Below are positions 49,257-60,650 of a stretch of 64,000 nucleotides of DNA, piece by piece. Source of the stretch: Talinum fruticosum. Its lineage: Eukaryota > Streptophyta > Magnoliopsida > Caryophyllales > Talinaceae. The notes below the pieces were generated by a model, which was not told the origin of the DNA, ran no database searches, and worked only from the letters and a program-made list of their open reading frames with translations. Each line of letters starts with the position of its first letter. Position 1 is the first letter of the stretch. Both the position numbers and the translations under genes were made by a program. The stretch is taken from NCBI GenBank assembly GCA_021018815.1, contig JAITYX010000021.1, forward strand, positions 4,865,001-4,929,000. Reading direction: 5' to 3'.

Positions 49257-50737
49257 TTAATTAGCAGTGGGTTCCTCGGACGAAGCACTTCCTCCATCTG
49301 CACCTAGGTCACAACGGAGACAAGTTCGAGCCACCATGAGAGCTTTTTCATCAAAAGAAAAAAGTTTTTTAGTAAAGAATTTACCTTCACCTTCTGAAGG
49401 AGCACAAGGAGATTTCCTGTACCGTGTTTGCTGCTGCGTGGGCTGAAGTAAGAAAGACAATGTGGGATGTATCATTGAGAAAACATGCGGATTTTATAGA
49501 TTATTAAGATGCAGCATAGGCAAGCCACTCTAAGAAGTTTGGAACCCAGTTCTAAGCATACATTAATAGAGCAGAGCACCCCCTCGGGCAGCTAGAGTCA
49601 TGGTGTTAGTATCTTCGACATATAACCCAATGGCCCACCGGAAGATAGAACATTATGTGATGAATGACAAATCTGACAGTTTTGTGCTGTTCAGACTCCT
49701 GAAAACTATCGGCATTAACATACATGAGCCTCTTCACTGGGTAAATCTCTTTCAGTCAGGTGACTGGCTCCTTGAAGCAGTTCAAACGCTAAAAGCTATT
49801 CCAATCATTTGAGCCAGTCTTTTATCATAAATCACTAGCCATGTAGCGCAGGTGTAAAGCCTTCAGAATGACAATTGGATAGGAATCATTGTGCAGGGTC
49901 CATATTTAGCTTGCTAATGTTTGTTCCGAAGCAAGAAAGTATACCTAAGGCAAACTAGACCAAATCAACGCCTCAGAATCCTGCCTGAGGTAGGAGTTGG
50001 GAGGGGTGGGGCGATCAGATGTATACAGATAATTAATCAAAAACCAAATACAGCAGGTAACTAATTGCCAAACAGTTTTTCATGTGTACAAGGAGCATCA
50101 AAATTGAGTCAATCAGATGCATTTTTACAATCATTTCCTGGACAAACTCTGACATCCCACGTATAACTCCGAAAAATACCTGTAACTTAGGCCGAAGTGC
50201 TTCAAGCGGTCCTTTAGGCTTCTCTACACCTTGCTGCTCACAGCCCAGGCAAAAATGAAATTACATTAAGAGAGCCAGACAAGTTAATCTCTATTTCTCA
50301 TTTCACAGCATAAACTTAAAATGTCGGATGTATGGGATTCCGGAAGTAAGAAAATACCTTTCCGAGAGCCCAGTCGGCTGAATCAAAGTAAGCCCTTTCA
50401 TGATCCTGGCATGAAGATCAAAGCTTCAGCGGATCTCTTAATTAATCCCATTTAAGAAATCATAGCTTTAGGCCTCAAATTTTACAAACAGCCCTCAAAA
50501 ACTACAATCAACATATCTGGGCGATAAAATGAGATGGCTCATATACCTTGCAGATGAGTGGTGGTTTCTTGGGCACAATCCCACCATATTTTTTCTTTAC
50601 AATTTCTTCCTACGAGCATAAAAAGAATAGAAATCAACAATCCATAACAATCCTTGATTACACTGACAAATTTATGACATACAATGAAGTAACTCAAAGA
50701 AAAATGTGAAAAGAAATGAGACTGAGGGAAGGGGGTC

Positions 50738-50778
<41 letters not shown>

Positions 50779-50833
50779 CCTCCTGTTGAGGTGATGGCAT
50801 TGACTTTGAAGCATCTTCTTCTGCGGTTGACAT
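49257..50833 (-). CDS. Alpha-endosulfine/ARPP19-family PP2A regulator
   Basis: Six coding exons with phases that close: 50833-50780, 50609-50547, 50405-50358, 50233-50180, 49442-49385, 49303-49257. They encode 107 residues. The conserved endosulfine core is split over exons 2-5: KKKYGGIVPKKPPLI, then AYFDSADWALGK, GPLEALRPKLQPT and TRYRKSPCAP. The FDSADW motif corresponds to animal FDSGDY, whose serine is phosphorylated by Greatwall to inhibit PP2A-B55. In plants the upstream kinase is less clear. The C-terminus is short and acidic/Ser-rich. A likely 5' UTR intron uses the donor CAG/GTATGTTT at about 51137. A (GA)n tract (50741-50773) lies in intron 1. The gene is intact. Confidence 0.92.
50741..50773. 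repeat. (AG)n microsatellite
   Basis: About 16 AG units in the first coding intron of the endosulfine gene, just downstream of exon 1. Confidence 0.95.
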
Positions 50834-51139
50834 ATTGATCTGAGATCATACATTGGCGATTCCAAGTTAACAAAAAAAAAAAAAAAACGAATAAAACCAA
50901 TTAAAACAAAAATTAGAAGAAATAAACTATGACAGCAATTTCCGAAATGGGATCCATATACATTGAAGCTGAGAATCACTAGATCGCAGCAAAATTATCA
51001 GAAGGAAATCCAAACCCCAGGAAATGAAGCTCTTAAAAAAAAAAGGGCTGTTCCTTTTTACAGCGAAAGCACATTATTTGAGATCAGAAAATAAATGCAT
51101 GAAGAAAAAAAGACGAATCTGGTGAAATAAACATACCTG

Positions 51140-52350
51140 CTTCAAATTTAATGGTTTTGCCGTCACAACAACAGACTTTCGGTACTGATCTGTCCCTCTC
51201 TCTCAGTCTCTCTCTCCTTGTCTTAAAACCTTCGTTTATGGCGTTTTCAACTACGTATTGCTATTTTACGTTTCTTTCTTTCTTTATTTATTTTTTCATT
51301 TGCCCCTCAGCGAACAGTTTTGATCTCTTAAAATTGGTCACTGTGCTTGCAAAATATATACAGGGTAAATATTTAAGGGGTAAGGTACCATACTATTGAG
51401 GTGTATAACTTACATGGTACCATATTCTCGGATAAGTGCAACATTGACGATTGCATTCATAAAGGCATGATCTATTTATTCCGTTCTTTTGAGTATTTTA
51501 TCTCGATTAGATCAAACATTAGGAGCCCAATTTACTATCAAAAGAAAAATCAAACATAATGTTTTTAGATTTGAATTTCTTTAAACTCTATAAAAGTAAA
51601 AACTATAATAGTATTACCTTCAATAAGAAGTCGTTCTATCCCTATTTTTTTTCCTTTTATAAGGCATTTTATTTGTGAACAACTAACTTTTAATCAAAAA
51701 TTTTAAGTCAAATACAATTACTCTAATTGAAAATTGATTAGGACCGAGTGTGATTGAGTGAGATGGAATATTAGTGTGTTACACTTATAATGGTGAAGAT
51801 TATTACGTTTTCCGAGTAAAATGTTCAAAAAGAACTGTACATTGGAATGAAATATAAATTTTTTACAAAAGAATTTGAAATTCTGAAATCATAAGCAACA
51901 CTGCTGTTTGTCTAGAAACCACTTGTTATTGTGACAAAGGTTTCTTCCATTGGGTATATCCACAATCTCGTGTTTTTTTCCTGAGATAGTACTCAAGGTG
52001 TTCATCCATTAATCATGTTCATATTGATCACTAGGAAGGAGTTCAAGAATAAAACAAAGCACATTTGGTATTAAAAGAGAAAGCATAACATAACATACAC
52101 GTACCAAATTTCCTGAAAACTAGAACATTCAATTAAATTGACCAAAAAAAAAAAAAAGGGGGAAACATCCTTGAGAAACAAACCCATTTCAGCAAACCCT
52201 GCTTAGGCAAGATCTACAGCAAGAGTGCCACTATTTTTTCATCAAATGAGAATCCTTCCTGTAGGCTCCACTCGTTGAGTTTAGAATTCTGAGTCTGGCA
52301 CCTTGCTGTTTAAACTTATCCATAGCAAGTCAGCCACGAATAATTAAAGT
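51140..52350. other. Endosulfine promoter side and PPR 3' region
   Basis: The CT-rich stretch at 51195-51220 is on the upstream side of the endosulfine gene. The remainder, up to the PPR stop, is AT-rich without recognised genes; the last 200-300 bases are probably the PPR 3' UTR. Confidence 0.4.
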
Positions 52351-52355
52351 TCAGC

Positions 52356-54629
52356 CTAGGCTAAACAACTTGAAACATCGGTTACGCACATTTTGCTAGT
52401 TAGTCTGACAAGTTCCTTGGTCTCTTCATCTGATACTATCTTATCTTTTTCCATCCTCTCTGTAATTATAGGTGGCATCTTCCCAGCATTTGCATAAGTT
52501 CGTAGAAGCATATTGTATATCTCTGTAGTTACATACCCAGCTTTACGAAAGACTGAAAGCAATTTCTCGGCCCCATAGATATTTCCCTGATCCTCTAAAT
52601 GCCTATACATCTCATGGATGATCTTCTCATCGGGTTCCCATTTCTTCACGCTGCTAACAGCTTTCTCAAAACAATCAATCATGTGGTCAATTTGCCTCTC
52701 TTTCAGATAACCCCAAGTGAGAAGCTCCCATGTAGTGTAACTCGGTTTAATTCCTTTCTGTACAGTGCGATCATAAAATCTCCTTGCCCTCTCCATTTGA
52801 CCTATGTTGATGTAAGCTGCAATCAACAAATTAGGAACTCTGGAGTCACCAGTTGTAGAAACTGACTCCCATTCAGTGTATAATTTCTCAGCTTCTTGCA
52901 GTTCCCCAAGCTTAATGTGGGAAGATATCATGCATGTATATTCTGAATCGTTTAGTTTGCGAAACAATGACTTCATCTTCCTCCATATTGCGTGGACTCC
53001 ATCTCTTTTCCCCAGATTTGTGAGCAAACTGATGAGAGATGGATATGCTGCTCGGCTCTTGCGAGTTATCCGTTTCTCCATTTCCTTCAACGTGGACTCA
53101 GCTTTATCATTCAGTTCTTTCTTAGTATACAAGCTGGTGAGTATGCTATATGTAATCCAATCTGGCTCAATTTTGGCATTCCTCAGTTCGAGGAACACCT
53201 TTTCTGCTGTTTCAACATCATCTTGAGACTGACACATTGTTAGCCACAGATTGTACGTGACAAGATCTGGTGTTGTATTCTTCTTTAACTCTGTAATCAA
53301 ACCAGGGATCTTGTCCAACTGCCTGTTCTCCAAGTACATAGATATCATATGATTATATGGAAGAGGGCAATCCACATAACCACATTCTGTCATTTTTTCC
53401 ATCAAAGCCTCTGCTTGCACATAAGCATGATGCTGAACATATGTGTGTAACAATGCAGAAAGGGTGGGCGCCCGTCTCATTTGCTCAGGTAGATCTTCAA
53501 AGAACTTTTCAGCACTATTTAAGCCACGAAGTTTTGCAATCAAATCCAAATGGACAGCATAATCTCCCGGTAACAACTTGATATCTTCTTGCGTTCTCAT
53601 CCATTCACATATCTACACGATTAGCAATAATTCAGATCAAATAACAAAATTCATTACCATGTCCTCAAACATTACTACTTTCCCTAGTTCTAAAAACGAC
53701 AAAACAAGGTCGTCCTTCAAATGACCAGCTGCAGGTGGACAGGATTCATAGATAATGCAAATTCATCAATAAAGCTACGCCTGATAGCTGATTCTATTGT
53801 ATTACCATGCCCTTAAAGGGCAGAAATTTGAAAGGAACACAATCAATACATGGATCTACTTCGATCCACTTGGTAGTTCTCCAACTTTGAACCTACTATG
53901 CATTACTTGCAGGTGGACAACTCATGAAAACTAAACAGGACTCAATGGCAATTAAATGTTCCTATGAATGATTAATAATCCTACACAGAAAAAAATTATT
54001 ATTTCTTCAAAAAGATGAAAATTTGCAACAATTACGACTATGTGCTACCTTAAATCATTAGCAAAAGCTTGATAATTTAATTTTAATTCAACCTTTCAAG
54101 TCAGCTAAATGATATTAACCACATCTTCAAAATGTTTTCAACTACAGCAAAAATTTCCAAACTAATTGTAAAGGGAACAAAATGTAATGCAAATAAGCTC
54201 AAACAGAAATGCTCAAAATACAGATTTGGCTTAAACCCTCAGAAAACCCTAAGGCCGAAGCGAAGACGGGAAATTGTTGTTTACCTCAAGGGCATGCTTG
54301 TAGCGCTTGAGCTTACGAAGCTCACGAACGATACGATTGAGCTCGTATTTGCGAACGACATGGCCTTCCTCTTTCCACTTCCTTAATGCGACAACTGCGC
54401 TGCGTTTAGGGTGTACCAGGGCGAAGAGTCTTCGTCCCAATGTGTTTCGGCCCCCGCCTGAAGAAGAAGAAGAAGAAGAAGAAGAAGAAGAAGACGAAGC
54501 AGAGGAAGACAAAGACACGTTGGTTGATTGGTCACAATTAATTGACGCCGCCACCTGCGCCGCCTGTGTTGCGGCTGTGAAGTGGCGGACGGCCCTAGTG
54601 ACGGCTACTCGGATGTGGCGCTGTAGCAT
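52356..54629 (-). CDS. P-type pentatricopeptide repeat protein, probably mitochondrial
   Basis: Two exons, 54629-54285 and 53612-52356, join in frame at HALE/ICEWMRTQ. The protein has 533 residues. The N-terminal 45 residues are rich in Arg, Ala, Ser and Thr and lack acidic residues (MLQRHIRVAVTRAVRHFT), which fits a mitochondrial presequence. A poly-Ser run encoded by a TCT microsatellite follows. From about residue 140 onward 35-residue PPR motifs are visible, for example TPDLVTYNLWLTMC, EPDWITYSILTSLY and PNLLIAAYINIGQM. There is no E, DYW or other C-terminal extension, so it is P-class, of the type with few divergent repeats. Such proteins bind organellar RNA; the target cannot be told. 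The gene is intact. Confidence 0.92.
54463..54494. repeat. (GAA)n microsatellite coding poly-Ser
   Basis: In-frame TCT/TCC repeats on the minus strand give a long Ser run between the presequence and the mature PPR protein. Its length probably varies between individuals. Confidence 0.9.
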
Positions 54630-54639
54630 GTCTCTCTCT

Positions 54640-55650
54640 CTCTCCCTCTCCAGTCTTTACAAGCCAATTGCTAGTCGTTTTAGGTTTCTACTTCTATGAA
54701 TTTTTTCCAGTCTATTGAATGAAACAAGTTAATCATCTAGTCGAAAAATTAATGGCGATTTGCTAAATAAATTTATCCCTAAAAATTATATTATTTTAGT
54801 TTAATATTTATTAACATAATTTATTCGAAAGATATTTGGACAGACTGTATGTGAAAAAAGACTAATACTTTCAAGTTACTCGTAATTAATTACCTTTTAT
54901 TTAAAAAATTTTAAAATTTTAGCACTATATTTGGATCATAGTTTTTTCTAGATGGATAAATTTAAATAATCAACCACTTAAACTTGTAGTAGCTGTAACT
55001 ATTACTTACAAGAAGTCTCCCCTCTCCCCTACTTCCAAATAAGATGTACTCTACACCCGTAAATAATGCATTAACATTATTTTTAATTTTGTATTGGATC
55101 TTCTAGTTTAAGGAATCGAGCTATTGTTATCCATATGAATGATAAAGTTGCTATCAGATTGTATTTTCTCCATATATAAAATTCAAAATTTGGATCTTTT
55201 TCTTAAAAAATAAGTGTCAATTCACTTAAATCGAGATCGGTTTTTAGTATTTGATATCATCAGTTTTCTTTACAAGTCTTTTCATGATTGTAACAAAGAG
55301 GTCTTGGACTTTTGCCTATAATTATTTTCTTAAGGTATAGATTCATATGAATTCCCGTCACATTTTTTTTTATGTCACCTCACATGTTGAGCGAAAGAAA
55401 AATATAAAATCGCTTATAAGAATTAGGGAAGGGCTTATCAAATACTACTCCGTCCATCAGTAATGTACATTAAATGTTTTAGACGATCAAAATTTTTAAA
55501 TAATAAAATATAATAATTAAACTCACAAACACGATAAATATTTAAAGGCTGGAAATTTTATACAATACTTGCATATTTCTTCTCTATTCTTTTTGTACGG
55601 CTTTGGAGGATCTCTCCAACTTGCTTTGTCATTCAGCCAAATTGATACCA
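54640..55650. other. PPR upstream and AT-rich intergenic DNA
   Basis: The (CT)n leader of the PPR gene is at 54630-54655. A single Stowaway-like end (TACTACTCCGTCCATCAGT, near 55441) is seen without a partner. No gene is recognised. Confidence 0.45.
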
Positions 55651-55657
55651 GCAGAAC

Positions 55658-56103
55658 TTACGTGTCAAGTTTTAGAGCATCGTTCCACACATAACATATA
55701 TCGAATTGTCCATGGCGATTCATCCTACACGGGCCAGACTCCTTGATCTGCCACCAACATTGCTTCCAACATAAATTCGAATCCCTCCCTGAATGTATAT
55801 ATCAGTCAAATGTACCTGCCTATTGTTATCCCAGTCAAAGTGACAGTAGAAGAGGGTATTTTGCCAAAAGGATGGACGAAATGTGAACTCGTAGAAGTTC
55901 CCATTCGTTATTTGATGCATGCCTAGATCGTCGTTCTTGGACTTGCATCGAACATCAAGGGGTTGTCCCCGGCTTAATGTGTTTATGATCCTAACGTGGG
56001 CTTTCTGTCCTGCAAAATGCAAAGCAGCGTTACTCATGTAACTGTTTGATAAAACTAGTATCGCAATTGATGCGATAACAACATTAATTTGGGTTTGATC
56101 CAT
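55658..56103 (-). CDS. Plant self-incompatibility S1-family (SPH) secreted protein, one frameshift
   Basis: Single-exon gene of about 148 residues. The N-terminus has a signal peptide (INVVIASIAILVLSNSYMSNA). The mature part shows the S1 signature: HVRIINTLS, LDVRCKSKNDDLG, YEFTFRPSFW, TLFYCHFDW. The usual C-terminal Cys motifs appear only after a frame change: CWKQCWWQIKESGPCR and FDICYVW. Adding one G at the run corresponding to 55787-55789 gives QGRDSNLC and a frame of exactly 149 codons with a stop at 55658. S1 is the poppy stigma self-incompatibility determinant; most homologues are small secreted proteins of unknown function, often reproductive. Without the added base the protein would stop at 55720, lacking the last conserved Cys pairs. 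Confidence 0.88.
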
Positions 56104-57165
56104 CTTGAAATCTAAAATTCGTTCAATATTGTGGATTCAAAGAGGGATTAATACACAAAGTAGGGTGCAAAGGATTGGCGTGGGTAGAGTTCGTTTTTGA
56201 CCCTTAGTCGTTTGAATGATCGAGAGGTTTTATTGGCTGACTTCAATGTTGACACCACTTACGAAGAAGGATGATATATGTTTGCCGCAAGTATATATGT
56301 TTAAATAGGGATATGTCTTTGTGATGTAGAATCGATGTTAAAATGAATCAATTGCGTGATTGAAGCACAAGGCTGGCTGTGCATCTAAATAAGTAGGGTG
56401 AAATGACGGTGGTCAAGACACATGAGTTAATAAAGATTAATATTAACATTAAGGGGTTTTGGTAATTCATTTTGAAAGGAACATACAAAATATAAAGTTT
56501 GATTAAAGATATAATTTCTTTTCACTCTTCAAGTGTTTGAGGTAAAAACTCTTCTCATAAACGTATTTTTAGAAATACATATATTAATAATGAAATATTA
56601 TGAGCCAAACAGAAAAAAATAGTAAAGTATGTATCAAACCAATTTTAATTGGAATAGACACTTATTATGTTAATCACTTCCATTGTACTTTGCCCTATTT
56701 GTGTATTCAAGAAATTAGCCCCGCCCCTCGAGCTTTAAATCTATTTATTCTCAATAATTCAACTTTTAAAAAACTAGCCAAAGGTGAGTTGGGATGAGGA
56801 ATTCATGCCTAGTTTTCCCTAAGCAAAAATTATTAAGAATAATAAAGCCAAAAATCGTTTTAATCAAAATCAAACCAAACTATGAACAGTACTCCTACAA
56901 CCATAGTTTCTACTGATGATCAAATATTCGTAAGGGCTCCATAGTTCATAGTATAAACTTTAGTTTTATTTTATGGTTTGAAATGATGATCGGATAGGGA
57001 TATAGAGAAAAATCAACGTTAATTTGGAGCATCCATCATGTGGGAATTTGTAATGGTAAGTATAAAGAATATTAGACAACTTTTCTCTTAAGGGTTCTAC
57101 CTCTATTATCATTAGAAAGTAAATAAAAATTTGCGAATGAGAGGATGTAAAGGTAACTCTAGACC
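56104..57165. other. Intergenic DNA
   Basis: Includes the upstream side of the S1-family gene. No other gene or clear repeat is seen. Confidence 0.4.
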
Positions 57166-57171
57166 TCATGA

Positions 57172-57499
57172 CACATTCTCTATTGGCAATATAGTCCGTT
57201 GCCATATTTTCCTATCTGAAAACATGATTAAGTAAATAACATGAAAACATTGAAAGCATAAATCTCATATCATGAACTAGTGACTTGATCCTCCACGGAG
57301 TATGAATACCCCGAATCGCTCGAATAACTAACTTATTGTCGCCCTCCACTTGTATGTGAGTGTAGCCTACTTCTAATACTCCTTGAATACCATCTCGTAT
57401 AGCCATGACTTCAGGCACAAGTATAGGTGCCATATACGTAAATCTAGTACCCGCTTGAATGAGACCTCCTTTTCAATCACGGAGAACATAACTTCCTGC
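57172..57499 (-). pseudogene. Degraded RNase-H-like domain, second copy
   Basis: The minus strand reads AGSYVLRD, stop, KGGLIQAGTRF, VPEVMAIRDGIQ, VEGDNKLVIRAIRG, then HVFR, stop, ENMATDYIANRE. These are the final strands of an RVT_3/RNase-H-like fold. TGA replaces an expected Trp and TAG an expected Glu. No upstream reverse-transcriptase sequence is seen. It is a fragment of a LINE-type or host RNase-H-like gene. It is a different and better-preserved copy than the one at 29.3 kb. Confidence 0.8.
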
Positions 57500-57514
57500 A
57501 GTTCCTCGCTAGAG

Positions 57515-57801
57515 AAAAGATGTCATCGAAATTGATTTTGATAAAATCGCTTGGGGAGAAGTCCACTTTACTAAACAGGGGCTTGGATATGTGGCAATTG
57601 ATCCCAGAAATAACAAGCAATTTTTGCAGCAGCGATAAAATGCAACACAAAGCCAAAATACTATCTACAAAAATTTCTTCACTTCCTTCATCTAAATGCG
57701 ACTATGCATACTCGTGCCTTTCATGCGCAAACATTTATATTATCGGAAATAGTTTTACCATCACAACAATATATATCTTATATATATTTTGGGTATGTAA
57801 C

Positions 57802-57868
<67 letters not shown>

Positions 57869-58375
57869 CTTTATTTTGTGTATTTTATTTTTGTGTATGT
57901 AACAGTGATTTTTGAGGCTTTTGTATATTTTGGACTTTATTTTATCCCTATGTGTGTAGACGTGTGGTTTGGTAGGAAAAAAATTATCTATATAACGTAT
58001 ATTTTCTCATAAAAGCAGTTAGATCACGTGTTATATTCACTTTGTATGTAAACAACCATAATAATTCTGTAGTTTCCTTTTGCCTATTCTGAATGACAAT
58101 AAATTAGAGTTATTTCAATCCATATGGAGAACGATTTAATGAACGATTTCAATCCATGTAATGTCACGTTTTCTACCTTATACTAATTTTTATTTTATTT
58201 TATAGATTTTTTTAGACTTAAGTTTTTTTGTACTTGGTGCCAATTCCTGACAAATGTATTTTCAGATTTTGAATACATTAATTTCTCTTTCCTTAAACTG
58301 AGATAATTTTGCCGTCCATTGGAACGTAATTAGACAATTAGAGAACTTGCCAAAGTAAATGACCCAAAACACTTC
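57515..58375. other. AT-rich intergenic DNA upstream of RACK1
   Basis: No gene is seen. A long (AT)n tract is listed separately. Confidence 0.4.
57806..57867. repeat. (AT)n microsatellite
   Basis: About 30 uninterrupted AT units. Confidence 0.97.
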
Positions 58376-58379
58376 CCCC

Positions 58380-58437
58380 AGCCCAGCAATTTTATCCAGT
58401 TTACGACGTCGTTTACCTGCAATCCTTTGTATTTAAA
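58380..58437 (+). promoter_or_regulatory. Site II motif and TATA box of RACK1
   Basis: AGCCCA (58380-58385, reverse site II) precedes TATTTAAA (58430-58437). A pyrimidine-rich leader follows (58493-58525). Pyrimidine-rich leaders and site II motifs are typical of translation-related genes. Confidence 0.55.
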
Positions 58438-58561
58438 CCACCCAAGCCCTCCCTCTCCTCCCAAAGTAGCACCACCACCCTTACAAACTCCCTCTTTCTC
58501 TCTCTCTCTCTCGGTCTCTCTCTCATTTTGAAGCCTTCCATTCCTTGACTTTCTGATCAGC

Positions 58562-59822
58562 ATGGAGGACGTCCTGATTCCCTTCGGAACAATGAAAGGC
58601 CACTCCGACGCCGTGACCGCCATCCAAACCCCCATTGACGACTCCTCCCGGATCATTACAGCCTCCCGAGACAAGTCCCTCATGGTGTGGGCCCTGCAGC
58701 CCTCCGCTGCCCTGGTGACCACCGAGGCGCTTCACCGGCCACTCTCACTTCGTCTCCGATGTGGCCCTCTCGTCCGACGGGCCGCTTCGCCCTCTCCGCC
58801 TCATGGGACCGCGACCTCGGGCTCTGGGACCTCTCCTCCGCCTCCACCCAGCGGTTCGTGGGACACACCAAAGACGCCCTCTCCGCGGCGTTCTCCCCGA
58901 CAACCGCCAGATCGTCTCCGGGTCACGTGATAAGTCCCTCCGCGTCTGGAACACCATCGGGGACTGCAAGTACGGCATCTCCGGCAGCGAAGAGGCCCAC
59001 TCGGACTGGGTAAGCTCAGTCCGGTTCAGCCCGGTGGAGCCGGTGGTGGTGTCCGGCTCGTGGGACAGGACGGTCCGGGTGTGGGACGTGGGCCCAGCAG
59101 GCGTGAGGCTGCTGGGGGTGATGGAGGGGCACCGGGTTTACGTGAACGCGGTGGCGGTGTCCCCGGACGGCTCCCTCTGCGCCAGCGGGGGCGGGACGGG
59201 GTGGCCATTTTGTGGGAGTTAGGGAGGGGAAGGCCCTCTATGAGATGCCCGCAGGGGGATTATACATGCGCTGTGTTTCTGCCCCTCCAGGTACTGGTTG
59301 TGCGCCGCCACTGAAGGGTCCGTGATGATATGGAATCTGGAGAATAAGAGCTTGGTTCAGGAGCTCCTTCCTGGCCTTCATGAGGTGGCGCCGCCCAGTC
59401 AGTTGGTGGAGAGGGAGAAGGATGATAAGAAGAGTGAGCGGACGCAGTTTCTCCCTCCTCCACACCCTCCTCCCATCAACAAAAATCATGTACGTGCTTC
59501 TTCTTCTTTTTTTTTTTTTTTCCATTAGAGGTTTTCCTTTTTTAATAAAAAAATTGATTTTCATACATTTGACGGTTGAAAAGATTTTACGTTGAAAATG
59601 ATTGTCCAATTAAACGAATATGATAAGACCCTCTTCAATCCCTCATTAATCTCTGCATTTGGCCATGTGAAGTTAATCAGAAATGCTTAAGATGTCTAAT
59701 TTCTATGGTGGCAGCGATTGTATTGCACAAGCATCAGCTGGAGCGGGGATGGAAACACTCTCTTCACTGGCTACACAGATGGTGTCATTCGAGTTTGGAG
59801 CACTCGTCCTGGTTATTACTAG
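58562..59822 (+). CDS. RACK1: RACK1 (receptor for activated C kinase 1), WD40 protein, two exons, six single-base indels
   Basis: Seven-bladed WD40 scaffold of the 40S ribosomal subunit and of hormone signalling. Exon 1 is 58562-59489 and exon 2 is 59715-59822, which reads [20 protein letters not shown] through VIRVW to the stop. The order of repeats is complete: [101 protein letters not shown]. Exon 1 changes frame at 58730 (extra T), 58779-58783 (extra G or C), 58895-58898 (C missing), 59187-59191, 59222-59224 and 59254-59258 (G missing in each). Corrected, exon 1 is exactly 310 codons and the protein 345 residues, slightly longer than the usual 325-330 because of an acidic, Pro-rich insert before exon 2. 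Either a recent pseudogene or badly called sequence; the other genes favour the latter. Confidence 0.9.
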
Positions 59823-60645
59823 TCTACTTCAGTTATGGACAATGGACCTCCTAAAACAAATCCAAAATCAAATAAAATCAACTTCTCTTACTTGCGTAAT
59901 ATTATTTCTGCATGCTTCCTTTTTAGAATATAAGTTTTTGATTTTATTTTCTGGCTGATTTTATAAATGAGTCGGTGGGAGAAATTGACTTCTTTCTTCC
60001 GGATTTCAAAAATAGGTAACAAATGAAATGTGAATTGTACTGGAGTAACATTAAATTCATAAGATATCTAAAAAGCTTCTTACATCATGATTTGATGATC
60101 CTGAATCTACATAACATTGTGCACCTCATGATGACTCTTCTTGAGTGTCCATGTATTCATAGTGTAATATTGGAGGGTATGAAGGTAATTTACAATGTGG
60201 CCATACAACTACTCCAACACTATGGAAATATTGATCCTTCTTTGTGTGGGTTTCTTACTTGTTTGTTTATGTTTCGATCTTTTCGTGCAAATATTGAAGA
60301 GAGAAAATGCAATAATCCAAACTCGTAACACATGTAAATACATACAATCTAACTCTCAAACTGATATTCGAGATGGGATATCCAAGCAGAATTTGTACCT
60401 ATAAAGGTTAAACTCACATCATCTTTGTGAGTGACCATGGCACAAAAACATTCATGCATTATCTTAAATCAAGGTATGTTGTATAATTCAAGGAAGGAGG
60501 CACGAATCGATGACAACTCCACTAATATCTGCTCTGGCATTAACTCTAATGTTACAGATGAAAGCAGAAATGAATGCAATCTTGTCATACTTCTATACAT
60601 AGAACTAGAAGCCTAAAACACAAACCATGGAGTCGTACTGTCCGC
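59823..60645. other. Convergent intergenic DNA
   Basis: RACK1 on plus and the Cys/His-rich gene on minus converge here. It probably holds both 3' UTRs. No other gene is recognised. Confidence 0.4.
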
Positions 60646-60650
60646 ACCAT

